From Acetatifactor aquisgranensis (GTDB lineage Bacteria > Bacillota > Clostridia > Lachnospirales > Lachnospiraceae): 64,000 bases of DNA. A model generated the notes under the pieces. That model worked only from the letters and a program-made list of their open reading frames with translations. It was not told where the DNA came from and searched no databases. Below are positions 19,021 to 28,625 of this stretch, piece by piece. Every line of letters begins with the position of its first letter. Positions within the stretch are counted from its first letter, which is position 1. The stretch is taken from the NCBI RefSeq assembly GCF_943193215.1, contig NZ_CALPDH010000001.1:62001-126000 (forward strand), written 5' to 3'. The position numbers and the translations under genes were made by a program.

Positions 19021-19980
19021 GTGAAATATCTGGGTAAGAAAACCATCACTCTCATTATGACATTGTTCCTTGTTTCCGTTGCCGCTTTTCTTGCGTTCCA
19101 GATCATCCCCGGGGACGTGGTCATGTCCATCCTGGGGACGGAAGCCACTCCCGAGAGGGAGGAGCAGCTTCGGGAAGAGCTGGGATTAGGCGACCCGCCG
19201 GCAGTCCGGTACCTGAACTGGATGACGGGGGTGCTGAAGGGCGATTTGGGAGTCAGCTATCGCTACTCCAAGAACATGAACGAGATGATGCCGGTGGAGG
19301 AGCTCATAGGGGACAAACTGCCTGTGACGCTGTGGCTGGCGGCCGTTTCGCTGGCGCTGATCGTGCTGGTGTCCATCCCTCTGGGGGTGCTCTGGGTCAG
19401 GAGCGGCAGCCGTGTGCTGGACGCGGCATTAGGCGTCATCACCCAGGCCACCATGGCGGTGCCCTCTTTCTTTCTGGGCATCCTGGTGACATTCGTGTTC
19501 GGCATCATACTGAAATTTTTCGCTCCCGGCGGCTATATCAGCTATCAGGAGGATTTCTCTGGTTTCCTGGGATACCTGCTGTTCCCGGCGCTGTCCATCG
19601 CGCTGCCGAAGATTGCCATGACGGCCAGATTTCTTCGTAACTCTATGCTGACGGAAGTGGGCACGGACTATGTGCGCACGGCCTACAGCAAGGGCTGCAC
19701 CAAGCGGCGGGTCATGTATGTCCATGTGCTGCGCAACGCCATGATGCCCGTGGTCACCTTTCTGGGCATGATTGTGGCGGAAATCGTGGCGGGCAGTATC
19801 GTAATCGAACAGGTGTTCAGCCTGCCCGGCATCGGAAGGCTCCTGATCAGCGCCATCTCCACCAGGGATTTCCCGGTGGTGCAGATTTTGATTTTGTATA
19901 TCACTTTTGTGGTGATTTTTGTGTATTTCCTGGTAGATATTCTGTACCGGGTGATCGATCCGCGGATCAGCGGGAAGTGA
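19021..19980 (+). CDS. Peptide ABC transporter permease (DppB type)
   Basis: A 319-residue inner-membrane permease with six predicted spans. The N-terminal span with FQIIPGDVV, then LGLGDPPAVRYLNWM, and the coupling loop region YVRTAYSKGCTKRRVMYVHVLRNA are typical of DppB/OppB. GTG start after AAAGGAGGCGGCAGC. It pairs with the next permease to form the channel of the importer. Confidence 0.93.
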   Translation: MKYLGKKTITLIMTLFLVSVAAFLAFQIIPGDVVMSILGTEATPEREEQLREELGLGDPPAVRYLNWMTGVLKGDLGVSYRYSKNMNEMMPVEELIGDKLPVTLWLAAVSLALIVLVSIPLGVLWVRSGSRVLDAALGVITQATMAVPSFFLGILVTFVFGIILKFFAPGGYISYQEDFSGFLGYLLFPALSIALPKIAMTARFLRNSMLTEVGTDYVRTAYSKGCTKRRVMYVHVLRNAMMPVVTFLGMIVAEIVAGSIVIEQVFSLPGIGRLLISAISTRDFPVVQILILYITFVVIFVYFLVDILYRVIDPRISGK

Positions 19981-20065
19981 CTGCCGGGTCATCAAATGGC
20001 ATGAGACGGGTGGGGGGCGGCGGTTGCCCTGCGGATCAGCGGGAAATGACGGTAAGGAGGCATTT

Positions 20066-20929
20066 ATGGGCAGGACGTTCCGGGAAATGGAAAGAGCTCC
20101 ACAGGAAGAAGGGGGTTCGTGGAAGGACAGGATTCCATGGAATAAGTATTTTCTGGCAGGGCTGGTCATGACAGGCCTTGCCCTGGCACTGGGCATCCTG
20201 GGGCTGTTCTGGACGCCCTACAGCACTACGGCCATGTCGGCATCGGAAAAGTTCGATCCGCCGTCCCTGCTCCACATCTTCGGCACGGACAATTTCGGCC
20301 GGGACATTTTCTCCAGGGTCATGAAAGGACTGGGCACCACCATCGGCATCAGCGGCCTGGTAGTGCTCTTTTCCGGTTCTGCGGGCATCCTCCTGGGGGC
20401 GCTGACAGGGTATTTCGGCGGCCTGGCGGATGAAATCGTCATGCGGGTCACGGATGCCGTCAACGGGTTCCCCAGCATCCTCCTGACCTTGGTCATCATC
20501 AGTCTCCTGGGCAGCGGCAGGCAGAATGTGATCATCTCCTTAGGGATAGTGTTCGTGCCAAGCTACGTGCGCATCGTGCGGAGCGAATACCTGAAGCTGC
20601 GGGACGCGGACTATATCAGGCGGGCAAGGCTGCTGGGCGTTAAGGATGTCCGCATCCTCTTTGTCCACATCCTGCCCAATATCTTCTCCGTGTTCTGGGT
20701 ATCTGTCATGATAGGCTTCAACAACGCCATCCTGGCGGAGTCCGGCATGAGCTATCTGGGGATAGGCGTACAGCCCCCGGAGGCCAGCCTGGGCAACATG
20801 CTCTCGGACGCCCAGGGCTATCTCCAGGCAGCGCCCTGGTACGCCCTGTCCGTTGGCCTGTCCATCGTCTGGGTGGTGCTGGGATTCTCCCTGTTCAGTG
20901 AGGGGATACGCAGAGGAAAGTGTGAATAG
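20066..20929 (+). CDS. Peptide ABC transporter permease (DppC type)
   Basis: A 287-residue permease with the family's N-terminal cytoplasmic segment, FGTDNFGRDIFSRVM, and the coupling loop EYLKLRDADYIRRARLLGVKD. The ATG at 20066 has AAGGAGG upstream. An 11-base block, GCGGATCAGCG, at the end of the preceding permease is repeated about 67 bases later, just before this gene, a small duplication scar. Works with the DppB-type permease. Confidence 0.93.
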   Translation: MGRTFREMERAPQEEGGSWKDRIPWNKYFLAGLVMTGLALALGILGLFWTPYSTTAMSASEKFDPPSLLHIFGTDNFGRDIFSRVMKGLGTTIGISGLVVLFSGSAGILLGALTGYFGGLADEIVMRVTDAVNGFPSILLTLVIISLLGSGRQNVIISLGIVFVPSYVRIVRSEYLKLRDADYIRRARLLGVKDVRILFVHILPNIFSVFWVSVMIGFNNAILAESGMSYLGIGVQPPEASLGNMLSDAQGYLQAAPWYALSVGLSIVWVVLGFSLFSEGIRRGKCE

Positions 20930-20951
20930 GTTTGGCAAAGGAGATGCTTTG

Positions 20952-22586
20952 ATGGAAAATACAGAAAAATCTGCTTTGGAGCTGGCGGAGAAGGAGATTG
21001 CAGAGACCGGAGCGCTCAGCTTTCCGGGCCGCCGGAGGTTGTGGGAGGCCATGGGGCCGCTGGAACCCAGGGAGCAGGATTCCGGCACGCCCCGTTCTCT
21101 CACCGGACCGCTGAAGAAACGGGCGGAGCTGGCGCTGGCTTGTGCCAAAAAGGTGTCCCGCATCTGGTGCGCCTTTGATGGGGAAGACAAGCGGCCCCGG
21201 CATCTGATGAAGCAGACCCGGGCCTACCTGGACGGAAAAATTTCCGCGGAAGCTCTTAACGCTGAGAGAGGTGTCATTGATGACTTCATGATCATCGTGG
21301 AGGATGAGGGCGACAGTGCCACCGCTGCGGCTCTGGCCGCCTGGGATGCCCTGGTAGTGGCTCTGGAGGACGAATCCCTGCTGGAACCCTGCTGTGCCGA
21401 TGCCACTGACGCCGATCTGGATCCCTACGACTGGGACGCCGCGAAAAACGCCGCCATGGCCTGGCGGGACGCAGCCTCCGGGGGCGACCCGGGCAAGCGG
21501 GCGGTGCGGGAGATGAAATACTGGGCCTGGTATCTGGAGGAGTGGGCCAGGCTGCTGGGGGCGGAGGACTACCGGTTCCCGCCCAGGTACATCAGGGCCT
21601 TTCAGGAGAAGCAGGCTCCGGCCCGGCCTGTGCCCCAGGAAGTCACCCTGGAGAGCTTCGCCGAATATATGGGCGGCAGATACCAGTTCCATACCTATGC
21701 TTCGCTGCGGGAGGGCTATGACCGGGAGCCGGGAACCTATACTGTGAGTCTCTGGTTCGGCGGGAATCGCAGCACATGCCCTGTATGCCACAAGGAGACG
21801 GAACTGGTTGATATTGTCCATGGGGATCGCTGCCTGTGGAAGATTCCCCTGCCGGGCGGCCGGAAACTGGAGGTGCATCGGATCATGCCAAACTTCCGCT
21901 GTCCCGACCACCCGGATATCCCGTTCATTTTCCCGCCATCCGCCGAGCTGGTCTCCAACTACAACGCGGCCCTTAAAGACTACTGGAAGGGCCCTGGCCG
22001 CAAGCAGGCGTTTGTGGAGCAGCTGGAGAACCGTCTTCCCCGGATGCTGAATATCCAGGCGGTGGATGTGGGATATCTGGCGAACCACTGGGAAGAGCTT
22101 CATCTGACCAATGCGGGCTGGGTGGACAGGGAAATGGAACAATATGCCTTTGACGTGGCCCCGTTTCTTCCCAATTTCTTTCTCCACAGCTGCACTTTGG
22201 AGCAGTATCTCCGCTATTATCCTGACCAGGTTCGGCGGCTGGAGGATGGCAGTATTGAGATAGAGCTTTTCCGTCTCTGGATCCGGATCTGGATGGACGA
22301 GGCTGGCCGGCCCAAGCGGGCCATGCTCACCACACGGTTTGCCATCTGGGTCGCGGGGAAGCCGGATAAGAATCCTTTTCTGCCCAAACTGTTGGCCGAG
22401 CTGCGGGGAATGACGCCAGAGCAGGTAAAAGAATCCCTTCGGACCGCCAAGCCTGTTTCAAGGGATTATGAACTGGAGCCTCTGTCCGGCCTGACCCGGC
22501 CTGAAGCTATCCGGTTCCAGGCCACCCTTGAAGCGGGGGGAGTGGAGTGCAGGATTCTGCCCACTCCCATCGCGCAGCAAGGCTGA
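20952..22586 (+). CDS. Uncharacterised protein with Imm5-like helical region
   Basis: A 545-residue soluble protein with no signal peptide, 22 bases after the permease gene with its own AAAGGAG site. The N-terminal part (about residues 40-220) is helical and rich in Ala, Trp and acidic residues; LALACAKKVSRIWCAFDGEDKRP followed by RAYLDGKISAEALN resembles the Imm5 family of putative immunity proteins. A CPVCH pair near residue 276 and a later CPDHPD could bind metal. The C-terminal about 60 residues (EQVKESLRTAKP ... EAIRFQATLEAGGVECRI) resemble the bL12 C-terminal fold. Function unknown; the domain calls are by eye. Confidence 0.5.
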   Translation: MENTEKSALELAEKEIAETGALSFPGRRRLWEAMGPLEPREQDSGTPRSLTGPLKKRAELALACAKKVSRIWCAFDGEDKRPRHLMKQTRAYLDGKISAEALNAERGVIDDFMIIVEDEGDSATAAALAAWDALVVALEDESLLEPCCADATDADLDPYDWDAAKNAAMAWRDAASGGDPGKRAVREMKYWAWYLEEWARLLGAEDYRFPPRYIRAFQEKQAPARPVPQEVTLESFAEYMGGRYQFHTYASLREGYDREPGTYTVSLWFGGNRSTCPVCHKETELVDIVHGDRCLWKIPLPGGRKLEVHRIMPNFRCPDHPDIPFIFPPSAELVSNYNAALKDYWKGPGRKQAFVEQLENRLPRMLNIQAVDVGYLANHWEELHLTNAGWVDREMEQYAFDVAPFLPNFFLHSCTLEQYLRYYPDQVRRLEDGSIEIELFRLWIRIWMDEAGRPKRAMLTTRFAIWVAGKPDKNPFLPKLLAELRGMTPEQVKESLRTAKPVSRDYELEPLSGLTRPEAIRFQATLEAGGVECRILPTPIAQQG

Positions 22587-22653
22587 TATACTACATAACG
22601 CCAGAATTTACCATACTGCATTGGTTAAACGTATATGGTTGGCGTTATATAGT
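22587..22653 (-). repeat. Palindromic element, subfamily B, copy 3 (truncated)
   Basis: TATACTACATAACGCCAGAA at the left pairs with TTGGCGTTATATAG at the right. It matches copies 2 and 4 in reverse but lacks the sub-terminal TTAACAGTTA segment. It starts at the base after the preceding gene's stop codon. Confidence 0.85.
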
Positions 22654-22755
22654 CCGGTTACTGTTTATACGGTAAGGAATTGTTAAAAAATTTTCAAAGA
22701 CAGGAGGTTGAGCCGCAGCCTGGCACAGTAGCGCACAGGAGCCGGCAAATGTAAA

Positions 22756-24723
22756 ATGAAGAAGATTCAGACGAAGATTATGATTTTGGTTGTACTTGCC
22801 ACATTGGGAGTCTCTTTGGTGAATGTGCTGCTGGGTACGGTGATTACCCGCAACTCCACCGTGACGGCTCTGGAGAAGACTGTGGGCGAGACGGCGAAGC
22901 TGGCGGCTCTTTCAGCCGAGAACATGATATCCACCTATACCCTCACCATCGCGGAAGTGGCCTCTTATCCCGTGCTCTCGGATCCGGAGTCCACGGCCGA
23001 GGAGAGACAGGCGTTCCTCCAGTCCAAGGTGGACGCTTATTACATGCGGTTCGGGGGCATGGCGGATGTCTCCGGCTACGACGCAATCCATGATGCGGAC
23101 GTCTCGGGGGAGCCGTTCTTCCAGGCGGCTCTTGCAGGGAATGCCTATATGTCCACCCCCTATATGGACGGCGACGACATGTACCTGGTAGTATCTGCGC
23201 CGGTGACGAGCGGGGGCAGCGTGCAGGGCGTGGTCTATTTCCACTGCGACACCAATATCCTGCAGGCCATCGTAGAGGGCATCCAGATAGGCGAGGACGC
23301 GGATGCCTACATACTGGATAAGGAGGGCACCACCATCGCCGCTGTGGAGGTGGAGGAGGTGCTGAGCCAGGAGAACCTTCTGCGGGAGATGGCGGAGAAT
23401 CCGGGCGACAGCTTTGTCCAGGAACTGGGCGCCATCGAGAAAAAGATGATCGCAGGTGAGAACGGCGTGGGAAGCTATACCTATGAGGACGGCAGCGACT
23501 ATATCCAGGGCTATGCCCCTATCCCGGGCACGGACGGCTGGAGCGTGGGCGTGTCAATCAGCGAGGATGAATTCATGCGTTCCGCCTATGTGGGCAATAA
23601 CATACAGATAGCAGTCAGCCTGGCACTCTGCCTGCTGGTGATATTGATTTCAGCATTCGTGTGCCGCACCGTCACGGGCCCCATCGTGAAATGCGCTACG
23701 CGTCTGCGGGCTCTTTCCCAGGGAGACCTGAAGAGCCCTCTTCCCGAGGTGAAAGGCAGGGACGAGACCAGGGTGCTGGCGGATTCCACCGCCCAGCTGG
23801 TGGAGACTTTCAGGGGCATCCTGGCGGAGATCGGCGCGGTGCTGGGCAGCATTGCCGAGGGCGATTTGACCAAAGAGAGCGACAGCGCCCGGTATCCCGG
23901 AGACTTTCAGGAACTGCAGAAGGATCTGGAGACCATCGGCGATAAGCTGAATCAGACCCTGGGAGGTATAGCGGCGGCCACGGCCCGGGTATCCAGCGGT
24001 TCCGCCCAGGTGGCATCCTCGGGAATGGCCCTGTCCCAGGGGGCTACGGAGCAGGCCAGCGCCGTGGAGGAGCTTTCCGCCACCCTGGAGGATATGGACA
24101 GGGACGCGAAAGAGACGGCCCGGCTGGCGGAAGAGACCAGGACAGCGGTCCGGGGCGCGGAGGAAAAGCTCCAGGAAAGCAGCAGCCAGATTCAGGATCT
24201 GAACGAAGCCATGGAGTCCATCACTGCCTCCTCCAACGAAATCAAGCGCATCATAGACACTATCGAGGACATCGCCCTCCAGACCAACATTTTGGCCCTG
24301 AACGCCTCCGTGGAGGCCGCCAGGGCCGGGGAAGCGGGCAAGGGCTTTGCGGTGGTGGCCAATGAAGTCCGGGAGCTGGCCAATAAGTCCGACGAGGCCA
24401 CCAAGGCCACCATGGAGATGATTCGCCGCTCCATCCAGGCCGTGGGCAGCGGCAGCCAGGCCGTGTCCAATGTCACCGTATCCGTGTCCGACGTGGTGGT
24501 GCTGGCAGGGCAGGCGGCGGAGCAGATGGAAGTGATGGCAAAGGCCGTGGAGCGCCAGACCGGTGCCATCGACCAGGTCAGCATGGCCGTGGGCCAGATT
24601 TCCGAAGTGGTGCAGTCCAATTCCGCCACGGCCCAGGAGAGCGCGGCCACCAGCGAGGAACTCTCCAATCAGGCAGCGGTGCTGAAAGGCCTGGTGGGCG
24701 GCTTTACTCTCCGGAGACAGTGA
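22756..24723 (+). CDS. Methyl-accepting chemotaxis protein
   Basis: A 655-residue transmembrane chemoreceptor: membrane segment at residues 8-29, an extracellular Cache-type sensor (about 35-280), a second membrane segment (about 283-303), a HAMP linker and a long cytoplasmic signalling coiled coil with the hairpin tip EDIALQTNILALNASVEAAR and GKGFAVVANEVRELANKS. It sits inside a peptide importer operon, so it may report the same ligand, as when receptors work with binding proteins; this is inference. The ribosome site is weak. No other chemotaxis or flagellar genes are in the window. Confidence 0.93.
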   Translation: MKKIQTKIMILVVLATLGVSLVNVLLGTVITRNSTVTALEKTVGETAKLAALSAENMISTYTLTIAEVASYPVLSDPESTAEERQAFLQSKVDAYYMRFGGMADVSGYDAIHDADVSGEPFFQAALAGNAYMSTPYMDGDDMYLVVSAPVTSGGSVQGVVYFHCDTNILQAIVEGIQIGEDADAYILDKEGTTIAAVEVEEVLSQENLLREMAENPGDSFVQELGAIEKKMIAGENGVGSYTYEDGSDYIQGYAPIPGTDGWSVGVSISEDEFMRSAYVGNNIQIAVSLALCLLVILISAFVCRTVTGPIVKCATRLRALSQGDLKSPLPEVKGRDETRVLADSTAQLVETFRGILAEIGAVLGSIAEGDLTKESDSARYPGDFQELQKDLETIGDKLNQTLGGIAAATARVSSGSAQVASSGMALSQGATEQASAVEELSATLEDMDRDAKETARLAEETRTAVRGAEEKLQESSSQIQDLNEAMESITASSNEIKRIIDTIEDIALQTNILALNASVEAARAGEAGKGFAVVANEVRELANKSDEATKATMEMIRRSIQAVGSGSQAVSNVTVSVSDVVVLAGQAAEQMEVMAKAVERQTGAIDQVSMAVGQISEVVQSNSATAQESAATSEELSNQAAVLKGLVGGFTLRRQ

Positions 24724-24813
24724 GGAAACCCGGAAGGGAAGCTACGGGGATTCGGGAACGAGAGAATGAGGAACTCTCCAGAAGCCTGACAGCCCGAAAG
24801 GAGGCACAGCGTT

Positions 24814-26532
24814 TTGATTAAGATAGAGGATTTGTCCGTTGCCTTCGGCGAGACGGAAGCGGTGAGACATGTGAATCTGGACTTGGTGGAAGGAGAGATC
24901 CTGGGCGTGGTGGGGGAATCCGGCTCCGGCAAGTCCGTCACGGCCCTGACCCTCATGGGGCTGGCGGCGGATACGGCGCGTGTCACCACAGGCCGAATAC
25001 TTTTTGACGGCGTGACGTTGCGGGAAGCGGGCAGCCCCTGTGATAAAAGGCTTTACCGCAGCTACCAGGGAGCCAGGATGTCCATGGTGTTCCAGGAGCC
25101 TATGACTTCCCTGAACCCTACCCAGAGGGCAGGGCGGCAGGTGGAGGAGATGCTGCGGCTCCACACCGGGCTGGCGGCTGCGGAGAGGAGGGAAAAGGTG
25201 CTGGAGGCTTTCCGGGCGGTAGGGCTGCGGGAGCCTGAGAAGGTGTACGCAAGCTATCCCCACCAGCTCTCCGGCGGCATGCGCCAGCGGGTGATGATCG
25301 CCATGGCGGTGATTCTGGAGCCGGAGCTGATCGTGGCGGACGAGCCCACCACGGCCCTGGACGTGACCATACAGAACCAGATCATAGAGCTGCTGCGTAA
25401 AATCAACGAAACCCAGAAGAACGCCATGCTTTTCATCACCCATGACCTGAACCTGGCCAGGCGGCTGTGCCACAGGGTAGCGGTGATGAAGGACGGCCGG
25501 GTGGTGGAACAGGGGCCTGTGGAGGAGATTTTCCGAAATCCGAAGGAGGAATACACGAGAAGGCTCATAGAAGCCGTTCCCTCCAGGATGGAACGCAGGA
25601 AAGATATCCGAGAGGTGTTTCAGGAGCCAGTCAAAGGGGACTTCCGAAATACAAAAGAGGAATATACGAAAAGAAAAGTGGCAGTTTCCGGGGCAGAGGA
25701 GAGAGCGTCTCAGGAATCTGCGCAGTCTGCCGCTCCTGTCCTGGAGGTCAGGAACCTTTCCGTGTACTATCAGGACGGGAACGTGAGCTTTCTTTCCGGA
25801 GACAGGAAGAACCGGCAGGGAGAGCGGCTTTCCCTGAGGGAGCGGCTGTCCGGGACGAAGAAGGAATGGGTGGTGTCCGGGGCGGATTTCGAGATTTATC
25901 CCGGGGAGAGCTTAGGGCTGGTGGGGGAGAGCGGCTGCGGCAAGACCTCCCTGTCCAAGGCAATCTTAGGCATGAACTGCCATATCCAGGGGGAAATCCG
26001 GCACCATAGCATACGCCCCCAGATGATATTCCAGGATCCCTACAGCAGCCTGAATCCCACGAAGACCATCGGATGGCTTCTCCAGGAGCCCTTAAGGGCG
26101 GCGGGAGCCCTGGACAAATCCAGAGCTATGACCAAAGGGGACATGGTGGCCGCCGCCTACGATATGCTGCGCAAGGTGGGGCTGGAGGAGAGCTATTTTA
26201 GCCGCAGGCCATCCCAGCTCTCCGGCGGCCAGCGCCAGCGGGTGAGCATCGGCCAGGCGCTGATCACGAGCCCGGGCTTTTTGGTGGCGGACGAGCCCGT
26301 GTCGGCCCTGGACGTGACCATACAGGCTCAGATCATGGAGCTGCTGCAGCGTCTTCAACAGGAGATGCACCTGGCCTATCTCTTCATTTCTCACGACATC
26401 AATGTAGTCTACCGCATGTGCGACAGAATCATGGTGATGAAAGAGGGGCGGATTATTGAGATTGGGGAGACGGAAGAGATATTCGAGCATCCCAGGGAGG
26501 ACTACACGAAGCTGCTGCTGCGGGAATCCTGA
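24814..26532 (+). CDS. Double ATP-binding protein of peptide ABC transporter (DppD-DppF fusion)
   Basis: A 572-residue protein with two complete nucleotide-binding domains. The first (1-about 260) has Walker A GESGSGKS, signature LSGGMRQRV and VADEPTTALD. A Glu/Arg-rich linker that repeats the FRN.KEEYT(R/K)R motif follows, and the second (about 310-572) has GESGCGKT, LSGGQRQRV and VADEPVSALD. TTG start preceded by AAAGGAGGCACAGC. It would power the importer formed by the two permeases; the fused form replaces separate DppD and DppF. Confidence 0.93.
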   Translation: MIKIEDLSVAFGETEAVRHVNLDLVEGEILGVVGESGSGKSVTALTLMGLAADTARVTTGRILFDGVTLREAGSPCDKRLYRSYQGARMSMVFQEPMTSLNPTQRAGRQVEEMLRLHTGLAAAERREKVLEAFRAVGLREPEKVYASYPHQLSGGMRQRVMIAMAVILEPELIVADEPTTALDVTIQNQIIELLRKINETQKNAMLFITHDLNLARRLCHRVAVMKDGRVVEQGPVEEIFRNPKEEYTRRLIEAVPSRMERRKDIREVFQEPVKGDFRNTKEEYTKRKVAVSGAEERASQESAQSAAPVLEVRNLSVYYQDGNVSFLSGDRKNRQGERLSLRERLSGTKKEWVVSGADFEIYPGESLGLVGESGCGKTSLSKAILGMNCHIQGEIRHHSIRPQMIFQDPYSSLNPTKTIGWLLQEPLRAAGALDKSRAMTKGDMVAAAYDMLRKVGLEESYFSRRPSQLSGGQRQRVSIGQALITSPGFLVADEPVSALDVTIQAQIMELLQRLQQEMHLAYLFISHDINVVYRMCDRIMVMKEGRIIEIGETEEIFEHPREDYTKLLLRES

Positions 26533-26541
26533 AAAGCCGCA

Positions 26542-26622
26542 GTCGCTTTTGCGGGCATCGGGGTATGCCTGTATTTCCGCAGGAACAGGCATACCTGGGA
26601 GCTGGAGAGGCGGGAGGACTGA
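26542..26622 (+). pseudogene. Remnant of an MFS transporter 3' end
   Basis: Twenty-seven codons reading VAFAGIGVCLYFRRNRHTWE and on to a stop, nearly identical to the last residues of the MFS gene at 39113-40438 (AFAGIGVCLYFRRNRHIWEL). Nothing of the rest of that gene is here. It lies 9 bases after the double ATPase gene and marks a recombination or deletion scar between two related copies. Confidence 0.85.
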
Positions 26623-26634
26623 ACGATTTCCCTG

Positions 26635-27486
26635 TTACGCCTTTTTCTTTGTTACGGGTATCCATACCTCGTATTGCGCGTTCTGCGGATCCGGATTTAA
26701 GTAAACCTCAATATCAGGGGCGTTGGCATATTCATATCCGGAGGCCGGAAGCCACTCTGTTATGATTCGCCGCTCCAATTCCTGTATCGACTGGTTCGTG
26801 CCCGTTCCGGGAAAGATTGCCCAAGTGGACGCAGGAACGGTATATTCTTCAAACCCGCCGCCTGTCTTTGTACTGGAAACGGCAATGAAATATTTCCATT
26901 GTTCTTCCTCGTTGCAGACGCTTATGCCCAAAAGGCCCATTGGCGGCGTATCCATCATTCCTGCCAGCTTCTGTATGGTTCCGTTTGCGGACGCCTCCTG
27001 CCACATCTTGGGCACCACCATAAAGTTGCTTTCGATTTCCCTGTCAAGCGGCGCGGATACGCCGATAATGCGGAAGGCTTCTTTTGTTTCAATCCGATAA
27101 TTCATCTCTGTCGCTCCTTTCACAGCAATTGTAAACACAATGGGAGAAAAAGACTTCACGGATACGCCCTCGTCTTTCACGGACGAGGGGGCTATCCCGT
27201 GAAAAGACTGGAACGCCCTGTTGAATGCGGTGGGGGAACGGTAGCCGTACTTCTCTGCGATATCGATGATCCGTGCATCCCCGCCCTGCAAATCTACCGC
27301 CGCTAAAGACATTTTTCTCCGTCGGATATACTCTGCCAGAGTGATGCCCGCCATATAGGTAAACATCCTCTGATAGTGATAGGTGGAGCAGCAGGCAATC
27401 CGCCCCAGCTGTTCATAGTCGATTTCGCCTGTCAAATGTTCTTCAATATAATCCATGCTTTGGTTTAATCTTTCGACCCATTCCAT
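26635..27486 (-). CDS. AraC family regulator with GyrI-like effector-binding domain
   Basis: A 283-residue transcription factor. Residues 1-110 hold two helix-turn-helix motifs of the AraC type (YEQLGRIACCSTYHYQRMF and IIDIAEKYGYRSPTAFNRAFQ). Residues about 130-283 form a GyrI/Rob-type ligand domain (GISVCNEEEQWKYFIAVSS, then VPASTWAIFPGTG). GAGGAGGTATCTC precedes the ATG. Such proteins usually control multidrug efflux or detoxification; the target here is not clear, as the next gene encodes a small membrane protein. Confidence 0.92.
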   Translation of the reverse strand: MEWVERLNQSMDYIEEHLTGEIDYEQLGRIACCSTYHYQRMFTYMAGITLAEYIRRRKMSLAAVDLQGGDARIIDIAEKYGYRSPTAFNRAFQSFHGIAPSSVKDEGVSVKSFSPIVFTIAVKGATEMNYRIETKEAFRIIGVSAPLDREIESNFMVVPKMWQEASANGTIQKLAGMMDTPPMGLLGISVCNEEEQWKYFIAVSSTKTGGGFEEYTVPASTWAIFPGTGTNQSIQELERRIITEWLPASGYEYANAPDIEVYLNPDPQNAQYEVWIPVTKKKA

Positions 27487-27569
27487 GAGATACCTCCTCG
27501 TATGTATTGTGCTTTGCGGATTTAAATGTGTCTTTATCATTATAAGACATTTTCTTACATTTTTCCTCT

Positions 27570-28118
27570 CTATCCTTGCACAAAAAAGAGAGGCGGCAGA
27601 ACAGCCTCCTCCCGGGCGGTGGGATCCGTGAAGAGCCCGGCCTTCGGCGGGTGATAGGTGAACCACAGGAAGCAGGCCAAAAGGATGCAGACAAAGCAGC
27701 CCAACAAAATGCCATAGGGCTTTCCCCTGCAGGACAGGGCGAGACGGCAGGCAATCCGGAACGCGATCAGGACGCTCAGAAGAAAGGTGCCGAGATCCAG
27801 AAGGAACAGGTCCCTGCCCAGGATAAAGGTATAGCCATAGTATAAGAGCGGAATCGCCAATGTCCCGGCCAAAAGCCCCGCCCAAAGGGAAGAAGGGAGG
27901 CAGGGGAAGTCTCCTTTCAGCCTGCCGATCAGGAACAGCGAGTACAGGAGCATGGGAAAGAACAGCAGCTTCATATGCTCCCAGACCGATTCATTGACCG
28001 GGGAGAAAAGGCCGACCACAGCGTGCCTTCCGCTCCAATCATACAGGAAGTGTGCCAGCGTGCCGGTGAGCATGACAAAAAGGATGCCGATAACGGTATA
28101 TCGTCTCAAAGTCTTCAT
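27570..28118 (-). CDS. DUF6512-like integral membrane protein
   Basis: A 182-residue protein with about six membrane segments. The N-terminal FSPVNESVWEHMKLLFFPML is typical of DUF6512-type proteins. The ATG at 28118 follows GGAGGGATTTTT. It lies upstream of and in the same direction as the AraC regulator, separated by 83 bases. Function unknown. Confidence 0.65.
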   Translation of the reverse strand: MKTLRRYTVIGILFVMLTGTLAHFLYDWSGRHAVVGLFSPVNESVWEHMKLLFFPMLLYSLFLIGRLKGDFPCLPSSLWAGLLAGTLAIPLLYYGYTFILGRDLFLLDLGTFLLSVLIAFRIACRLALSCRGKPYGILLGCFVCILLACFLWFTYHPPKAGLFTDPTAREEAVLPPLFFVQG

Positions 28119-28197
28119 AAAAATCCCTCCGCGGTTAGTATATGTAACTTTGCGGCAGATATGTGCGGCGCAGATTCCGGACATATCCTGCCGGAAT

Positions 28198-28374
28198 GCT
28201 CGCTTGGCAGACTGGAGGTTCAAAGATATCAGCATGGACACGCTGGCACGAATCTGCGAAACGCTGGATTGTGGCATCATGGACGTGATTGAACTGGTCA
28301 GTGATGGGCTTTCCGCCACAGGAGGGAACGATAATGGAAAAACTGAAAGAAAGAATCACAGAGAACGGCATTGA
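28198..28374 (+). pseudogene. XRE-type repressor, C-terminal remnant
   Basis: The frame reads DISMDTLARICETLDCGIMD followed by VIELV, the recognition-helix end of a small Cro/C1-like regulator. The N-terminal half is missing and no start lies upstream in a sensible position. It runs into the tnpV remnant. Confidence 0.6.
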
Positions 28375-28586
28375 TTATATTCTGGCAGGCGACTACTATA
28401 TCCCGGACTTGAAGCTGCCTGAGGAGAACCGCCCCATCGGACGCTATGGGCGACTGCACCGGGAATATCTCAAACAGGAACACCCGGCACGGTACAGCTC
28501 CCTTATCCTGACCGGGAAATGGCCGGATGAACAATATCCGCAACCGGGCAGAGGAAATCGTAAACAGTGAACTGATTTATATTTGA
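28334..28586 (+). pseudogene. tnpV: Transposon-encoded protein TnpV, internally deleted
   Basis: The N-terminal part (KLKERITENGIDYILAGDYY, PDLKLPEENRPIGRYGRL, then YSSLILTGK) matches TnpV of clostridial integrative elements. Right after ILTGK the frame breaks, and another frame gives the TnpV C-terminus (RMNNIRNRAEEIVNSELIYI and stop). About 40 residues in the middle are lost. AGGAGGGAACG precedes the start. It shows that an integrative element once occupied this region. Confidence 0.8.
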
Positions 28587-28597
28587 TTGGATATGCA

Positions 28598-28624
28598 AAG
28601 GCCAGCCAATTACCGGCTGGCCTT
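28598..28624. terminator. Bidirectional terminator-like hairpin
   Basis: A perfect 10-bp stem AAGGCCAGCC/GGCTGGCCTT with a 7-base loop, between the tnpV remnant and the convergent XRE gene whose stop is 2 bases away. Confidence 0.65.
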
Positions 28625-28625
28625 T

